Shown piece after piece: positions 46,447 through 56,331 of a stretch of DNA of 64,000 nt (within the stretch, counting starts at the first letter, position 1; each line of letters starts with the position of its first letter). The stretch is from NCBI GenBank assembly GCA_022579005.1, contig MU401542.1:62001-126000 (forward strand), written 5' to 3'. The position numbers and the translations under genes are program-made. Below the pieces are notes generated by a model. It was not told the origin of the DNA. It worked only from the letters and a program-made list of their open reading frames with translations, and did no database searches. This DNA is from Poronia punctata. Taxonomy: Eukaryota > Ascomycota > Sordariomycetes > Xylariales > Xylariaceae.

Positions 46447-49400
46447 ATGGCTCCGAAAAAGAATGGGCTGTCAGCAGCCGCCGAGATATCCCTTGTACAT
46501 TTGAAGAGCTGTCTAGTGAATCTTCCCACGTCGCTCGTTAATCTACTTGTTAACCTTAATACCGTGAGCCATAAAGATAGTCTCCCTATATAAGTCCCCT
46601 AGCTAAAAGCTCCAGCCCGCCCAAAACGTCGTCGTCGAGCTTAGTTATCGCGTTGCGCCAACGTCCGATAGTTCCCCCTCGAGCCACCAATCCGTATATC
46701 TGGGATGGACGGGGTTGTCAAGTAAGCGCAAGCTCGTGCCGATAGTAGATCGAGATGGTATCGGCAACGGAAGAGACCGCGAGGCCTCTTCGGTCGAGAT
46801 CGATACAACCTTGGCTACCACGTTGGACCTTGGAGAGGGCCAAAACGTCACGGCAATCCTCCATATCGACCCCCCTCTTGCCCATACAGTCAATGTGGAA
46901 CCTTTAACCCCAGACGATTGGGTCGTCATCGAAAACCATGCCGATTTCCTCGAACTTAACATGCTGTCCCAAGTTAGAGCGTTACCCAACCCGACTTACA
47001 CGCCCGGTGCCGGCCAATCTGCCAACCCCCACGCTTTAACGCTTCATCTGTCCCCAACTTTGACAGTAAATATCAAGATCGTATCGCTTGTTCCCACCCC
47101 GACAGGCGATACCGCGTTCGTAAAGATATCTCCAGATGCTGAAGTCATCGTAGCACCGAAGGCACGGGCCCCTCCCTCCAGGAGTGCCCGTGAAAATCGC
47201 AGCGTAGGGGGGACATCAAGAAGGAGCAGAAAGAGCGCAACAAGTACAGTTCGTGGAAAGGCTAGTCGTGAGGAGAAGAAGCCTGCACTCTATCTGCGAG
47301 CACTTGACAAAAGCCTTTGCTGGGAGTGGTTTGACGACGACACGAAATCGGTCGATTTAAGTGTCTGGATTGATAGGGATTTGCTGCTCGCGCAAGACTT
47401 TCGCGGTGTTAAGTACGTCGCTGTTAATATAGTCAAGCCAACTGGTCTCCTGGCACCAGTTGATCCGCAGCAACAGCAGCAAGAAGCCGCGTTACCCGAG
47501 GCCGCCAAGGCTAGTGAGAAGGTGATTGCGCATCTACGACCATGGGACGACCCTCCAAGTAGCCAAACTATCGCGCTTTCGCCACCGCTATGCGCCGCGC
47601 TTGGATGTTTGGGGGTTGTAGGCGGGATTGCCAAAGTCGAGCCCGCACCAGAGCCGGTTACCAGAAGTTCAAGTGACAAACTGAGGATATATCCTTTTGC
47701 AGCACCTAATTCGAAAAGCTCGGGTGCGCTGAAGTTCGGCGGCGAGTCTAAGATTGAAAAAGAAGAATCGGGCAGACGCATCACCCAAATTTACGGCAAT
47801 AAAGGTTCAGGCACAGGACTCCTCAATGGACCCCTTACTGACGGGATGATCCTGGGCGTGCACGACGGCCTCGAGGTTCCACAGGGCTGGGAAGGCGGTA
47901 TTATTAGATTCGAAATGTCAAGCGCCAATGTGAACTCGCAAGAGGGGTTCAAGTGGTATCTCGGGTCCGAACGTCCTATCCCCATAGACACACAATCGGC
48001 AGTCCCTCGGCCAGCTTGGCTTGATCAGAAGATCGTCGATGATGAGCCCTGTCTTGAAAAGCCGGTCTTGGTTGGTATAGACTCCCTCCTTGATGATATC
48101 CAGTCTCATCTATCGCATATGTCGTCAGTCTTGTTGACTGGCGCCCTGGGATCGGGGAAAAGTTCCGTCGCACAATACCTCGCCCGGACGCTGCGAGAAG
48201 ACTATCTATTCCATACCACGTATTTCCCATGTAGGAAACTTGTGAACGACGAGAGTAGAATATCTACCATCAGAGACACACTCAATCGCATATTTATGGC
48301 CGCGAGCTGGGGTGCCAGGCTTGGAGGAAACGCCGTTGTCGTCCTCGATGACATAGATAAGCTATGCCCTGCCGAAACCGAGCTACAAGTGGGGAATGAT
48401 AACGGTCGAAGCCGGCAAGTTAGCGAGATCATCAGTGCGGCTGTCCGACAATACTGTGGCCGCGACAGCGGTGTGGTTCTTCTAGCCACAGCTCAGGGCA
48501 AAGATTCGTTAAACAACGTCATCATTGGCGGCCATGTCGTCCGTGAAATTATAGACCTCAAGGCACCTGATAAAGAAGGGCGGAGGCGTGTTTTGGAGAG
48601 AGTAGTCAAGGAGCATACCGTCTCTCCCGCGCCTGCAGATACGTTCAGCACAAATGGCAGCCGGCCAACGACCGCCGACGGTAGTGTGGCAGAGGATGGG
48701 AACGCGTGGATGGATGGTGACAGCCATCATAGCCGGAGCAACTCTTTGGCGAGATCTAAGGCGGATGGCTTCCTTCTGGATCCTGACCTTGACTTCCTCG
48801 ATCTTGCTGGCGAAACCGACGGTTATATGCCGGGTGACCTCATCCTCTTGGTCTCTCGTGCTCGAAACGAGGCATTAATACGATCCGTCAGTGAGGCCCC
48901 AAAACAGGCCCTCGACATTGTCCAACTCAGTCGGAAAGATTTCGACAGCGCGCTTAAAGGTTTCACCCCAGCTTCACTCCGCAATGTTACCCTACAGACG
49001 TCTACAACTACTTTTGACTCCATCGGCGGTCTTAAAGAAACTAGACAGATACTGTTGGAAACATTGCAATATCCCACCAAGTACGCTCCCATCTTTGCGC
49101 AGTGTCCCCTTCGACTACGATCTGGTCTTCTCCTATACGGTTATCCGGGTTGTGGCAAGACACTACTAGCGAGCGCAGTTGCTGGGGAATGTGGCCTCAA
49201 CTTCATTTCCGTCAAGGGACCAGAAATCTTGAACAAATACATCGGCGCTAGTGAAAAGAGTGTCCGCGATCTTTTTGAGCGGGCCTCGGCTGCCAAGCCT
49301 TGCGTCCTCTTTTTCGACGAGTTTGACTCTATCGCACCAAAGCGTGGTCACGATTCCACCGGGGTCACTGATAGAGTGGTTAACCAGCTTCTGACGCAAA

Positions 49401-50176
49401 TGGATGGTGCTGAAGGGTTGTCAGGTGTCTATGTTCTAGCTGCTACATCCCGGCCAGATCTCATCGATCCCGCCCTTCTCCGTCCCGGCCGTCTGGATAA
49501 GAGCTTGTTGTGCGACTTCCCGAGCCTTGACGACCGTGTCGACATCTTACAGGCCCTATCAAAGAAGGTCAAGATGCACGAGGAGATGCTATCTTCTGAG
49601 GAGGCATTCGTAGAACTAGGGAGACGCACCGAAGGCTTCACCGGTGCCGATCTTCAGGCGCTCATGTCCAATGCTCAACTTGAGGCCATTCATGATGTCC
49701 TCGGCGACCTTGAGTCGCAACCAACAAACGGCAAGAGACCTTCAGCGAATAAATCTAATACCCTTGCTCGCGCCCGCAACTTTATCCAGTTCCGCTATGG
49801 CACCGAAGAGGCAATAGCCGAGGCCGAGGATCTAGCAAAGAAGGGACAGAACAGGTCAGCCCAATTGGCGGAGAATGCTGCCATCGCCGCCAAGCTCGCC
49901 GAGATCAAGGCCGCCAGAAAGCGTGCCAAGCTTGGCAACCAAGGCGGAAATGCCGTAGACGAAGGCCAGAAGGACAACACTAAGAAAGATAACAACGAAG
50001 TACTGATAGGCTGGAACCATGTGATCAAGGCTCTAGACAACACAAGAGCTAGTATTAGTTCCCAGGAACGAAGAAGACTGGAGCGCATATACCACGAATT
50101 CGTCGTGGGACGCAGCGGAGAGATGCGCGACGGCCAAGGTAGTATGGACATCGGTGGACGGAGCAGCCTGATGTGA
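46447..50176 (+). CDS. PEX1: Peroxisome biogenesis AAA ATPase PEX1
   Basis: With PEX6 it forms the hetero-hexameric motor that extracts ubiquitinated PEX5 from the peroxisomal membrane. Two exons (46447-46563, 46616-50176; 52-nt intron) give 1225 aa. Seen: an N-terminal double-psi domain (MAPKKNGLSAAAEISLVHLKSCLVNLP, then VYLGWTGLSSKRK and VEPLTPDDWVVIENHADFLE); D1 Walker A TGALGSGKSS (about 545-555); and the highly conserved D2 with Walker A LYGYPGCGKT (about 880), Walker B VLFFDEFDSIAPKRG (about 938) and second-region ATSRPDLIDPALLRPGRLD. The D1 Walker B reads VVVLDDIDKL, lacking the usual DE pair, as is common in PEX1. A basic linker (about 200-225) and a C-terminal Ala/Lys-rich helix are also visible. 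Confidence 0.96.
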
Positions 50177-51152
50177 CCAGATATCTATGTGTAACCTTTA
50201 TCTTTGACCTACTCGGTCTTTAAATTTATATACCGGCCTACGTCGCCTCGTTTCCTTGACTTGGCCACAACAACTGACTTGACTTGTATTACTCTGATGT
50301 GAAACAATAAATTGTCCGCAACGAGGTACATGGGTATAGGCTATGACTATTCCATACTCTACCCAAGTGCAGGTCAAACTATATATCGTCAAAGAAACTT
50401 GCAGCCATGCCGAGCCTCATGCACCTACTATTTGGTTAGAGCCAATGACAGTATGCACATACGTTGTAGTCTACTTGATGTACAGGTACGAGTACAATGA
50501 CAGCCGTAAGTCCTGGATGTAGCTTGAATTGGAAATGCTGAAGTTGGGAAAGAGAGTCGTTGATTGGCTGAAATATACCCCGCGCTAAGCCTACATCAAG
50601 GCTAGCGCTATATTGGGGCTGCAGGTACCTATCCGACTCGACAACGTTCAATCAAGATGCATCACAAACTCACATTCTCGGATGCTTCATCTCACACCCC
50701 TTGATCAACAAGCTTTTGGCCTCACTTGTCCCCCACAACACAACATAAAGAAGAGAATCGAGCTTGATAAACTTGTATTGGTGTACCACCTTGCGTCTGC
50801 GACTTTGTTTGAAAAGATTCCGTCGCCTCCCCGTCGAGAGGCGTGAGCGGCCTGAGACGACTGGCTCTGGTCTCGACATATTTCAGAGTATGGGCATTTG
50901 TTAGCTGTCGCAGCTTAGCAAGACTGGTGACGGCCTCGACTTTGACCACGAATGTGCAGACCACAAGGGAAGCTTGTCACTTGGTAGACTAACTCTACAC
51001 TACCCTACTTTGTGAGTATGGCTTTTTCCATTCCGTCTTCACCTTCATTTCCGTTCCATTTTGCCCATCAACTGGACCTCGTCGGCGTCATTGCCAACTC
51101 CACGTTACGATTACATCAGTTTCAACTTTGAGATACCTCCTTTCATTTCTTC
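50177..51152. other. Intergenic PEX1 / kinase region
   Basis: PEX1 3' flank and the distal promoter of the kinase region. It carries a CAGGTACCTAT element (50622-50632). A GTGAGTATGG string at 51011-51020 could be the donor of a 5'-leader intron for the downstream gene. No coding feature was recognised. Confidence 0.4.
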
Positions 51153-51428
51153 ATGTTCCCGTCGAAGCAGGCCAAGATGGCCAGTTATTTCGAATTTGAG
51201 ATACTCAGTGAGTATCGGCACAATGTGTACATGGAGATGGTCGAACTTGCCGAAATGGTCAATTTTGATGTGGAAACAAGTTACCCACGATGGGGCCCTT
51301 CCCTGCCTGCGGTCTTTGAGGATTTGAATCCGGAAGATGAGAATCTAGAATATGAAGACTTGGGGTATCTTAGGCAAGTAGCCTGGGAGATTGTGCCATT
51401 GTTTGCATCGATATCTGCACACCCTTGA
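51153..51428 (+). CDS. Possible 91-residue protein or upstream ORF of the kinase gene
   Basis: Uninterrupted ATG-to-TGA frame ending 192 nt before the kinase ATG, same strand. The product begins MFPSKQAKMASYFEFEILSE, has MEMVELAEMVNFDVETSYPRW and an acidic patch (EDLNPEDENLEYEDLGYL). It is acidic, without signal peptide or membrane segment, and I do not recognise it. It is more protein-like than chance spacer sequence. Two explanations remain: a separate small gene, or a long upstream ORF in the kinase mRNA leader that would limit kinase translation. Confidence 0.35.
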   Translation: MFPSKQAKMASYFEFEILSEYRHNVYMEMVELAEMVNFDVETSYPRWGPSLPAVFEDLNPEDENLEYEDLGYLRQVAWEIVPLFASISAHP

Positions 51429-51620
51429 GATTGTGCACTTTGCTTTCATACATATTGTTCCTTCCTATTCATCCCCCATTCAATACTTCCTGCTCACTCC
51501 AACTATATTATCTTGCCGTTCTTCCATGCTTTGCGTCTGCTTTTGAAACAAAACATTCATAGCTAACTATCTTTGAAGTCTGGACTCCTCAACTGAGCAC
51601 CTTGGCAGACGAAAGAAGCT

Positions 51621-53993
51621 ATGGCGACGCTGCAAGTCCTTGGCGGCGGCGCTTCCTCGTCGCGGCAAAAAGCTATTGAAGACGCTCAAAAAATGCAAGC
51701 GGCCGTGGAAAAAGAATGCGACCGGACAGGGAAGCCCGTCCCAGACTATCACCTTACAGAATTAATCGGCAAAGGAAGCTTTGGTCGGGTATACAAGGCC
51801 AACGATGTCAAGACGTCTAATATCGTGGCCGTTAAGATCATCGACGTGGACGAATCGGATACCCTGAACCCCAAACAGCAAGACACTTATAGCGAGTTCT
51901 TAAAGGAGATTAATGCGCTACGACTTCTGAGTGAGAGTGGCGCGAAGAACGTGAACACGGTCATCGAAGCATTACCTGTCGGTCAGGCAATGTGGATGGT
52001 GACGGAATATTGTGCTGGTGGCAGCGTAGCCACATTAATGAAGCCGACGGCACCTGGTGGTTTACAAGAGAAATGGATTATCCCAATTCTACGGGAGGTT
52101 GCTGTCGCAATCCACTGGGTCCATAAGCAAGGAATCATTCACCGGGACATCAAATGTGCAAACGTTTTGATCACCGAGGAGGGCGGAGTGCAGCTTTGTG
52201 ATTTTGGTGTCGCTGCCATGGTGGAGACCAAGTTTGACAAGCGCACGACTTTCATTGGGACTTTGAACTGGATGGCACCGGAGCTCTTTGACAAAGATGC
52301 ACAATACGGAACCGAGGTCGATATCTGGGCCTTTGGTTCTATGGTATATGAGATTGCTGCAGGACAGCCCCCCAATGTGGATGCCAGGTCAAACATTATA
52401 CTGCCCCAATTTGGTAAATACCTTCGTGAACATCTCCCCCGCCTATATGGCGACCAGTATTCCGATAACCTCAAGAGCCTCGTTGCCTTTTGTCTTGAAG
52501 ACGATCCAGCCACCCGCCCCTCTATCGAGCAAATCCAACAACACCCTTACCTCTTTAATACCGATGATAAATACCCTACTTCCTCTCTCTCTGCCCTCGT
52601 AAAAGCCTTCAAACTCTGGGAAGATCGCGGCGGCAGTCGAAGATCCCTTTTTGTCAATGTGGGCGCACAAGCACCAGCCGACCTAGGCGAGACAATCCTT
52701 GGGAATGAATGGAACTTCTCAACAACACTGGCATTTGACGAGGCACTCCAGAGCGAGCGAGACGGCACCTCTGAAATCCAAGCCGTCCGCGACGTATATG
52801 GAACCACGGTGGATTTCCCAAGCCATGTAAGCGGCGATGATACAGCTCGTCCCAAGACCAAACCTCGCCGTCGTCCACCTCCTCAGATTCTGGCTGTTAC
52901 CAAAGCCCCGCTAGAAAAGGTCTTTGACCCCAATACTTTTACCAACTACGAGGACAACTCCCGTAAATACTACGCCCGTTCGGCCGGCCCACCTCCTTCC
53001 GAACCGCCCCCGCCTACATCTGACCTCCCCCTACGAGACGACTCACTGCACGACGTGACCAGAGAGTCCCTTATAGACTTGGACCAGTCCTTAGGCGGTG
53101 GCGAACTATCCAGCTTCGCAGACCTAGGAACAATCAAACCCTTCTCCAGGCCCGGCCCTCGCGCATCCATGGACAACAGCTGGTCATTCTCCTCCGCCGT
53201 CGAGTCGTCGTCCGCCCCTCTAAACGACCCAAACGAGACCCGAAACGTCACAGACTGGCAGTGGCCCACAAGCATCCCCCCAGCATCCCAACAACAAGAA
53301 TATCCCAACTTCACCTTTGGCGAAGAGCAGCAACAGCAACAGCAGCAGCAGCAGCGACCCCGCCTCCTACACCACGAGACCGAACCAGCCATCCTGTCCT
53401 CGCAAGGCTACGAACTAGAAGTCCCTCGCGCCAGCACGGACCGCATGTCAATGGGCAGTCTAATAGACCTAGACATGAGCATGCCGGAACCCAACGCGCC
53501 CGAGTTCACCCGCCCTTCTACATCCCATTCGGACGCAGCCTCGATAACCGGTTCAGAGATGGGCGGTGCCGACCCTTTCAACCTGGAACGACACGCCTCC
53601 GTATACGTCCCCCTCCCTCTGACGAACCGCGAGCCATCAATCTACATCTCGGAAGATTCCGAGTACGCGCAAAGAATCGCACAAGCCGTAGACACGGAGC
53701 CTGAAGAAGAGGGGGAGGAAGGAGAGACGGAAGAGGAAGAAGACGATGATAATAATACACCCCAACTTCATCATCTACATCACCACCAGGCAGAGGGCGG
53801 TATCGGTCTACAACTGCCTTTTGTGGAGTCGCCCGCCCTGCATGTTCTCGAGGGCCGTGCCACTGGGGCTGAGGTCGCCGAGGAGTTGAAGAGGCTTGTG
53901 GGAAGTCTGGGGGAGCACCTCTCCCTCATAGGAGAGCATGTGGCTGAGATGGAACCTCGGCGGGCCGGCGGGCTTCGGACTCGAGAGGATTAG
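51621..53993 (+). CDS. Ste20/GCK-type serine/threonine kinase
   Basis: Single-exon gene of 790 aa. An N-terminal kinase domain (about 43-310) is followed by a long low-complexity tail. Seen: glycine loop LIGKGSFGRVYKA, lysine in IVAVKIIDVD, catalytic loop GIIHRDIKCANVL, DFG in LCDFGVAAMVETKF, TFIGTLNWMAPELF (activation segment and APE) and DIWAFGSMVYEIAAG. HRDIK with the GTxxWMAPE signature puts it in the Ste20/germinal-centre kinase group. The insertion ILREVAVAIHWVHKQ and the KFDKRTT activation segment differ from Sid1/Mst-type kinases, so I do not assign it to Kic1/Nak1 or SepL/Sid1 orthology. The tail has IDLDQSLGG and IDLDMSMPE repeats, a Q10 run (about 573-582, CAG/CAA repeats) and an acidic Glu/Asp stretch near 693-712. 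Confidence 0.9.
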   Translation: MATLQVLGGGASSSRQKAIEDAQKMQAAVEKECDRTGKPVPDYHLTELIGKGSFGRVYKANDVKTSNIVAVKIIDVDESDTLNPKQQDTYSEFLKEINALRLLSESGAKNVNTVIEALPVGQAMWMVTEYCAGGSVATLMKPTAPGGLQEKWIIPILREVAVAIHWVHKQGIIHRDIKCANVLITEEGGVQLCDFGVAAMVETKFDKRTTFIGTLNWMAPELFDKDAQYGTEVDIWAFGSMVYEIAAGQPPNVDARSNIILPQFGKYLREHLPRLYGDQYSDNLKSLVAFCLEDDPATRPSIEQIQQHPYLFNTDDKYPTSSLSALVKAFKLWEDRGGSRRSLFVNVGAQAPADLGETILGNEWNFSTTLAFDEALQSERDGTSEIQAVRDVYGTTVDFPSHVSGDDTARPKTKPRRRPPPQILAVTKAPLEKVFDPNTFTNYEDNSRKYYARSAGPPPSEPPPPTSDLPLRDDSLHDVTRESLIDLDQSLGGGELSSFADLGTIKPFSRPGPRASMDNSWSFSSAVESSSAPLNDPNETRNVTDWQWPTSIPPASQQQEYPNFTFGEEQQQQQQQQQRPRLLHHETEPAILSSQGYELEVPRASTDRMSMGSLIDLDMSMPEPNAPEFTRPSTSHSDAASITGSEMGGADPFNLERHASVYVPLPLTNREPSIYISEDSEYAQRIAQAVDTEPEEEGEEGETEEEEDDDNNTPQLHHLHHHQAEGGIGLQLPFVESPALHVLEGRATGAEVAEELKRLVGSLGEHLSLIGEHVAEMEPRRAGGLRTRED

Positions 53994-54393
53994 AGCATCT
54001 TTTCCTTTTTTCCTATTTTTCTTTTCTCTTTAGGAGTTTAATGGTTGATACCAGGGAGCAAGGGAATAAGATCCGGTTAAGTGACACTTTCTTCCCATCT
54101 TATGTGATATGACATGTTATCACCGTACCTTACCCATGATAATGTGCTTCATAAGCATGCGATATAAGCAGTGTTTATCCATGTACTGTATGTTCGTTGT
54201 GCCTGCTGCTAACCGATCTTTATGTACAGAAACCGGGCATACCCTACCTAGCTGCCTTGCCATTGTTTCATGACCAGAACGTGACGTATTGTAAACTCCG
54301 GGGTAGATCGTGCTCAAATCCTGAGGTCTACTCTAGATGTCCCTTTTTACAATAGGTGTAGGGGGTTGAATAGTGAATTGTGATATGTAGAGG
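53994..54393. other. Intergenic kinase / module gene (convergent)
   Basis: The kinase 3' flank (T-rich just after the stop) facing the 3' end of the minus-strand module gene. No other feature was seen. Confidence 0.4.
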
Positions 54394-54777
54394 TTATGGT
54401 CTCTGTTTGCTAGCTAAGTCTAGAAACCCTTCCAAGAGGGTCTGGCTTACGTAACCTGCCCTATACACGGCTACACGCCCCTGCCGAGAGCACTGCGAAC
54501 GCGGAATGAAGCAATAAAATATAGCAAGTTTGTTCTCAGGGTTCTCTAAGAGACGAACGGCCTTGCGCGCTGCAAACCAGGCATCGAACTCCTTTCGCAC
54601 GTTGTAGCGATCCTCGGGGAGCTGTCGAGGCGTTAGCACGGCGGCGACGCATCGCGCTTTTCCAATTTTACTTACAACACAGCATCCGCCACCCTTGCGT
54701 CCCTTGCGGAACTTAACGCACTGAGTGCATTTATCGGTCTCGGAGGTGTGGTTGGTAGCGCAAAAGTTATTATGGTC
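54394..54777 (-). CDS. Unrecognised Cys-rich module protein, 5' incomplete
   Basis: Two in-phase exons (54777-54676, 54621-54394; 54-nt intron with GTAAGT and CGACAG). The first encodes NNFCATNHTSETDKCTQC then KFRKGRKGGGCCV, a zinc-binding-like Cys pattern with a basic patch. The second encodes LPEDRYNVRKEFDAWF, then AARKAVRLLENPENKLA and ends in a TAG stop. The second exon repeats the FAARKAVR(L/F)L(E/N)NP(E/K)N block encoded at 54959-55057 in the neighbouring gene. A good acceptor (CTCGCAG) opens the first exon but I found no in-phase start or upstream exon. Joining it to the neighbour's last exon breaks the frame, so it is treated as a separate, partial or decayed gene copy. Function unknown. 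Confidence 0.35.
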   Translation of the reverse strand, partial: DHNNFCATNHTSETDKCTQCVKFRKGRKGGGCCVVSKIGKARCVAAVLTPRQLPEDRYNVRKEFDAWFAARKAVRLLENPENKLAIFYCFIPRSQCSRQGRVAVYRAGYVSQTLLEGFLDLASKQRP

Positions 54778-54958
54778 CTGCGAGGCATGAGTGGCATGCT
54801 ACAGAGCACACTCAATTCTCAGCCTAACAAGAAGCTTGTCAGATTCTGTCTCTTTTGTACCGTAGGGGGGAACTCTCAGAAATTCCAGGGACGGAGTTGA
54901 CTTGTATCAGACCACGAGGGGAAACCAGCAAACAGGATTTAAACGAAGGCGGCAGCTC

Positions 54959-55598
54959 TTACCACATTGTGCTTGTTTTGCAGAAAGCAAGCTGATTCTT
55001 AGGGTTATTTAGGAAACGGACAGCCTTGCGCGCTGCAAATAGGTAGTTGTTATAATCCTGCAAGTTGTTAACGGGGTGCTGCAGCATCGGCATTGCTTTG
55101 CAAAAACAAGGGGTCTACTTACCTGTGTAACCAAGTTAAAGCAGTTTTTGCAAAGGACATCGCGCTCCTCGTAGCTCGACGAGTCCTAGTCTACAACTTG
55201 TTAAAAGGCCCGCCGCCGGGTCGCGGAAACAAGGATCTTACTTACCATCGTGCTTTGGGTGCTCTGGGTTTGCCGGCGCCGGGGTTGCACCTTTAATTTT
55301 CCCTGACTTCCGGCGCAGAGATCGACAATGCTCTGTCGTTATACAGCCGGTTAATAGCATATTTACGTTGGGGGTATAGGCGTCTTACGCGTGTGACCGC
55401 AGCTAGGCAGGCCCGGCACACTACCGAGCGCCACTTAAAGGAGTCGGGTTTCTAATCTTCAAAATGTTAGCATAGTGCAAATAGCAAGTTACGTCTAGGA
55501 TACGGGCGTCTTACCCGCCCCCTGAGGTTCGCCCGGCGGCACAACCGGACCCGCCGCCGAAGCAGAGGCAGCAAAGCACCACCCTGGCGTGGCGCCAT
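54959..55598 (-). CDS. Unrecognised protein with repeated CxxC exon modules
   Basis: Five short exons (55598-55515, 55451-55389, 55332-55246, 55185-55123, 55057-54959), all phase 0, with 56-65 nt introns, give 131 aa ending KTSTMW. The second and fourth exons are each 63 nt and encode related peptides: SFKWRSVVCRACLAAVTR and SYEERDVLCKNCFNLVTQ, sharing CxxC and a VT ending. The fifth encodes NYLFAARKAVRFLNNPKNQLAF, repeated in the gene at 54394. Identical phase and length suggest exon duplication. The first exon has a second open frame, and a strong acceptor (CCTTAG) lies just upstream, so the true 5' end is uncertain. A small Cys-pair zinc-binding protein is possible, but no family is recognised. 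Confidence 0.38.
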
Positions 55599-56331
55599 GA
55601 TTATTGTTTGCTAAGGAAAATGAGTATTGTCAATTGTAAGAGAGAGCGACATAGACGCGGGCGTACCAAGAGAAGAACAGTCAAGCGGCCGAAACACGGC
55701 AGAAGGCAAGGCCACTCATAGAGCTTCGCAGGGGTATCGGTCGCGATTGACTCCTATATATAAGTCTTAAAGTATGTATGTATGTAACTGAGGGCTTGGT
55801 GAGCTTGTGTGCCTATTCATCGAAGTTTGGAGAAGATGGAAAACTCTGTCTAAGCTTGCCAATCGATGGTGAAAAGCACAAGGTTTTATAGACGTGGGTG
55901 GATACGTCGCCCTTGCCCTCGTATGGTGAACGCGCTTGCAGAACATCGCAAGTGATGACATTCTCTTGTCAGGTACGATCCTTTCGGGGTTACGGGATAT
56001 GTCAAGTACGGCAAGATGTAAGTTGCGACGCATATGCATGACCTGCACAGTGTATAACTGCGGGTTATGTATTGGCTGGACTGGCAGTAACAGCGTCATT
56101 ATTCAAACCCGTCTCAAGTTGTATGATAATGACTGGAAACCACGCAAACATGTAAAACTGCAGGTGCTAATGGCCTCGATGGAAACTGCGATCTGTATAA
56201 ACACTAGGTATCTATCTTTAGTTTGCTAGGTGAAAGAGTAAACCTGGCCTGGCAGGAACTTCTGACAGATCAGATAGATACAATACTATGAATTGCCCCC
56301 CAAGCCAAGGTGAGCCACCAAAGCCCCTTCT
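55599..56331. other. Intergenic module gene / TEL2
   Basis: Probably contains a missing 5' exon of the minus-strand module gene just right of 55612, then spacer and the TEL2 3' flank. No further gene was recognised. Confidence 0.35.
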
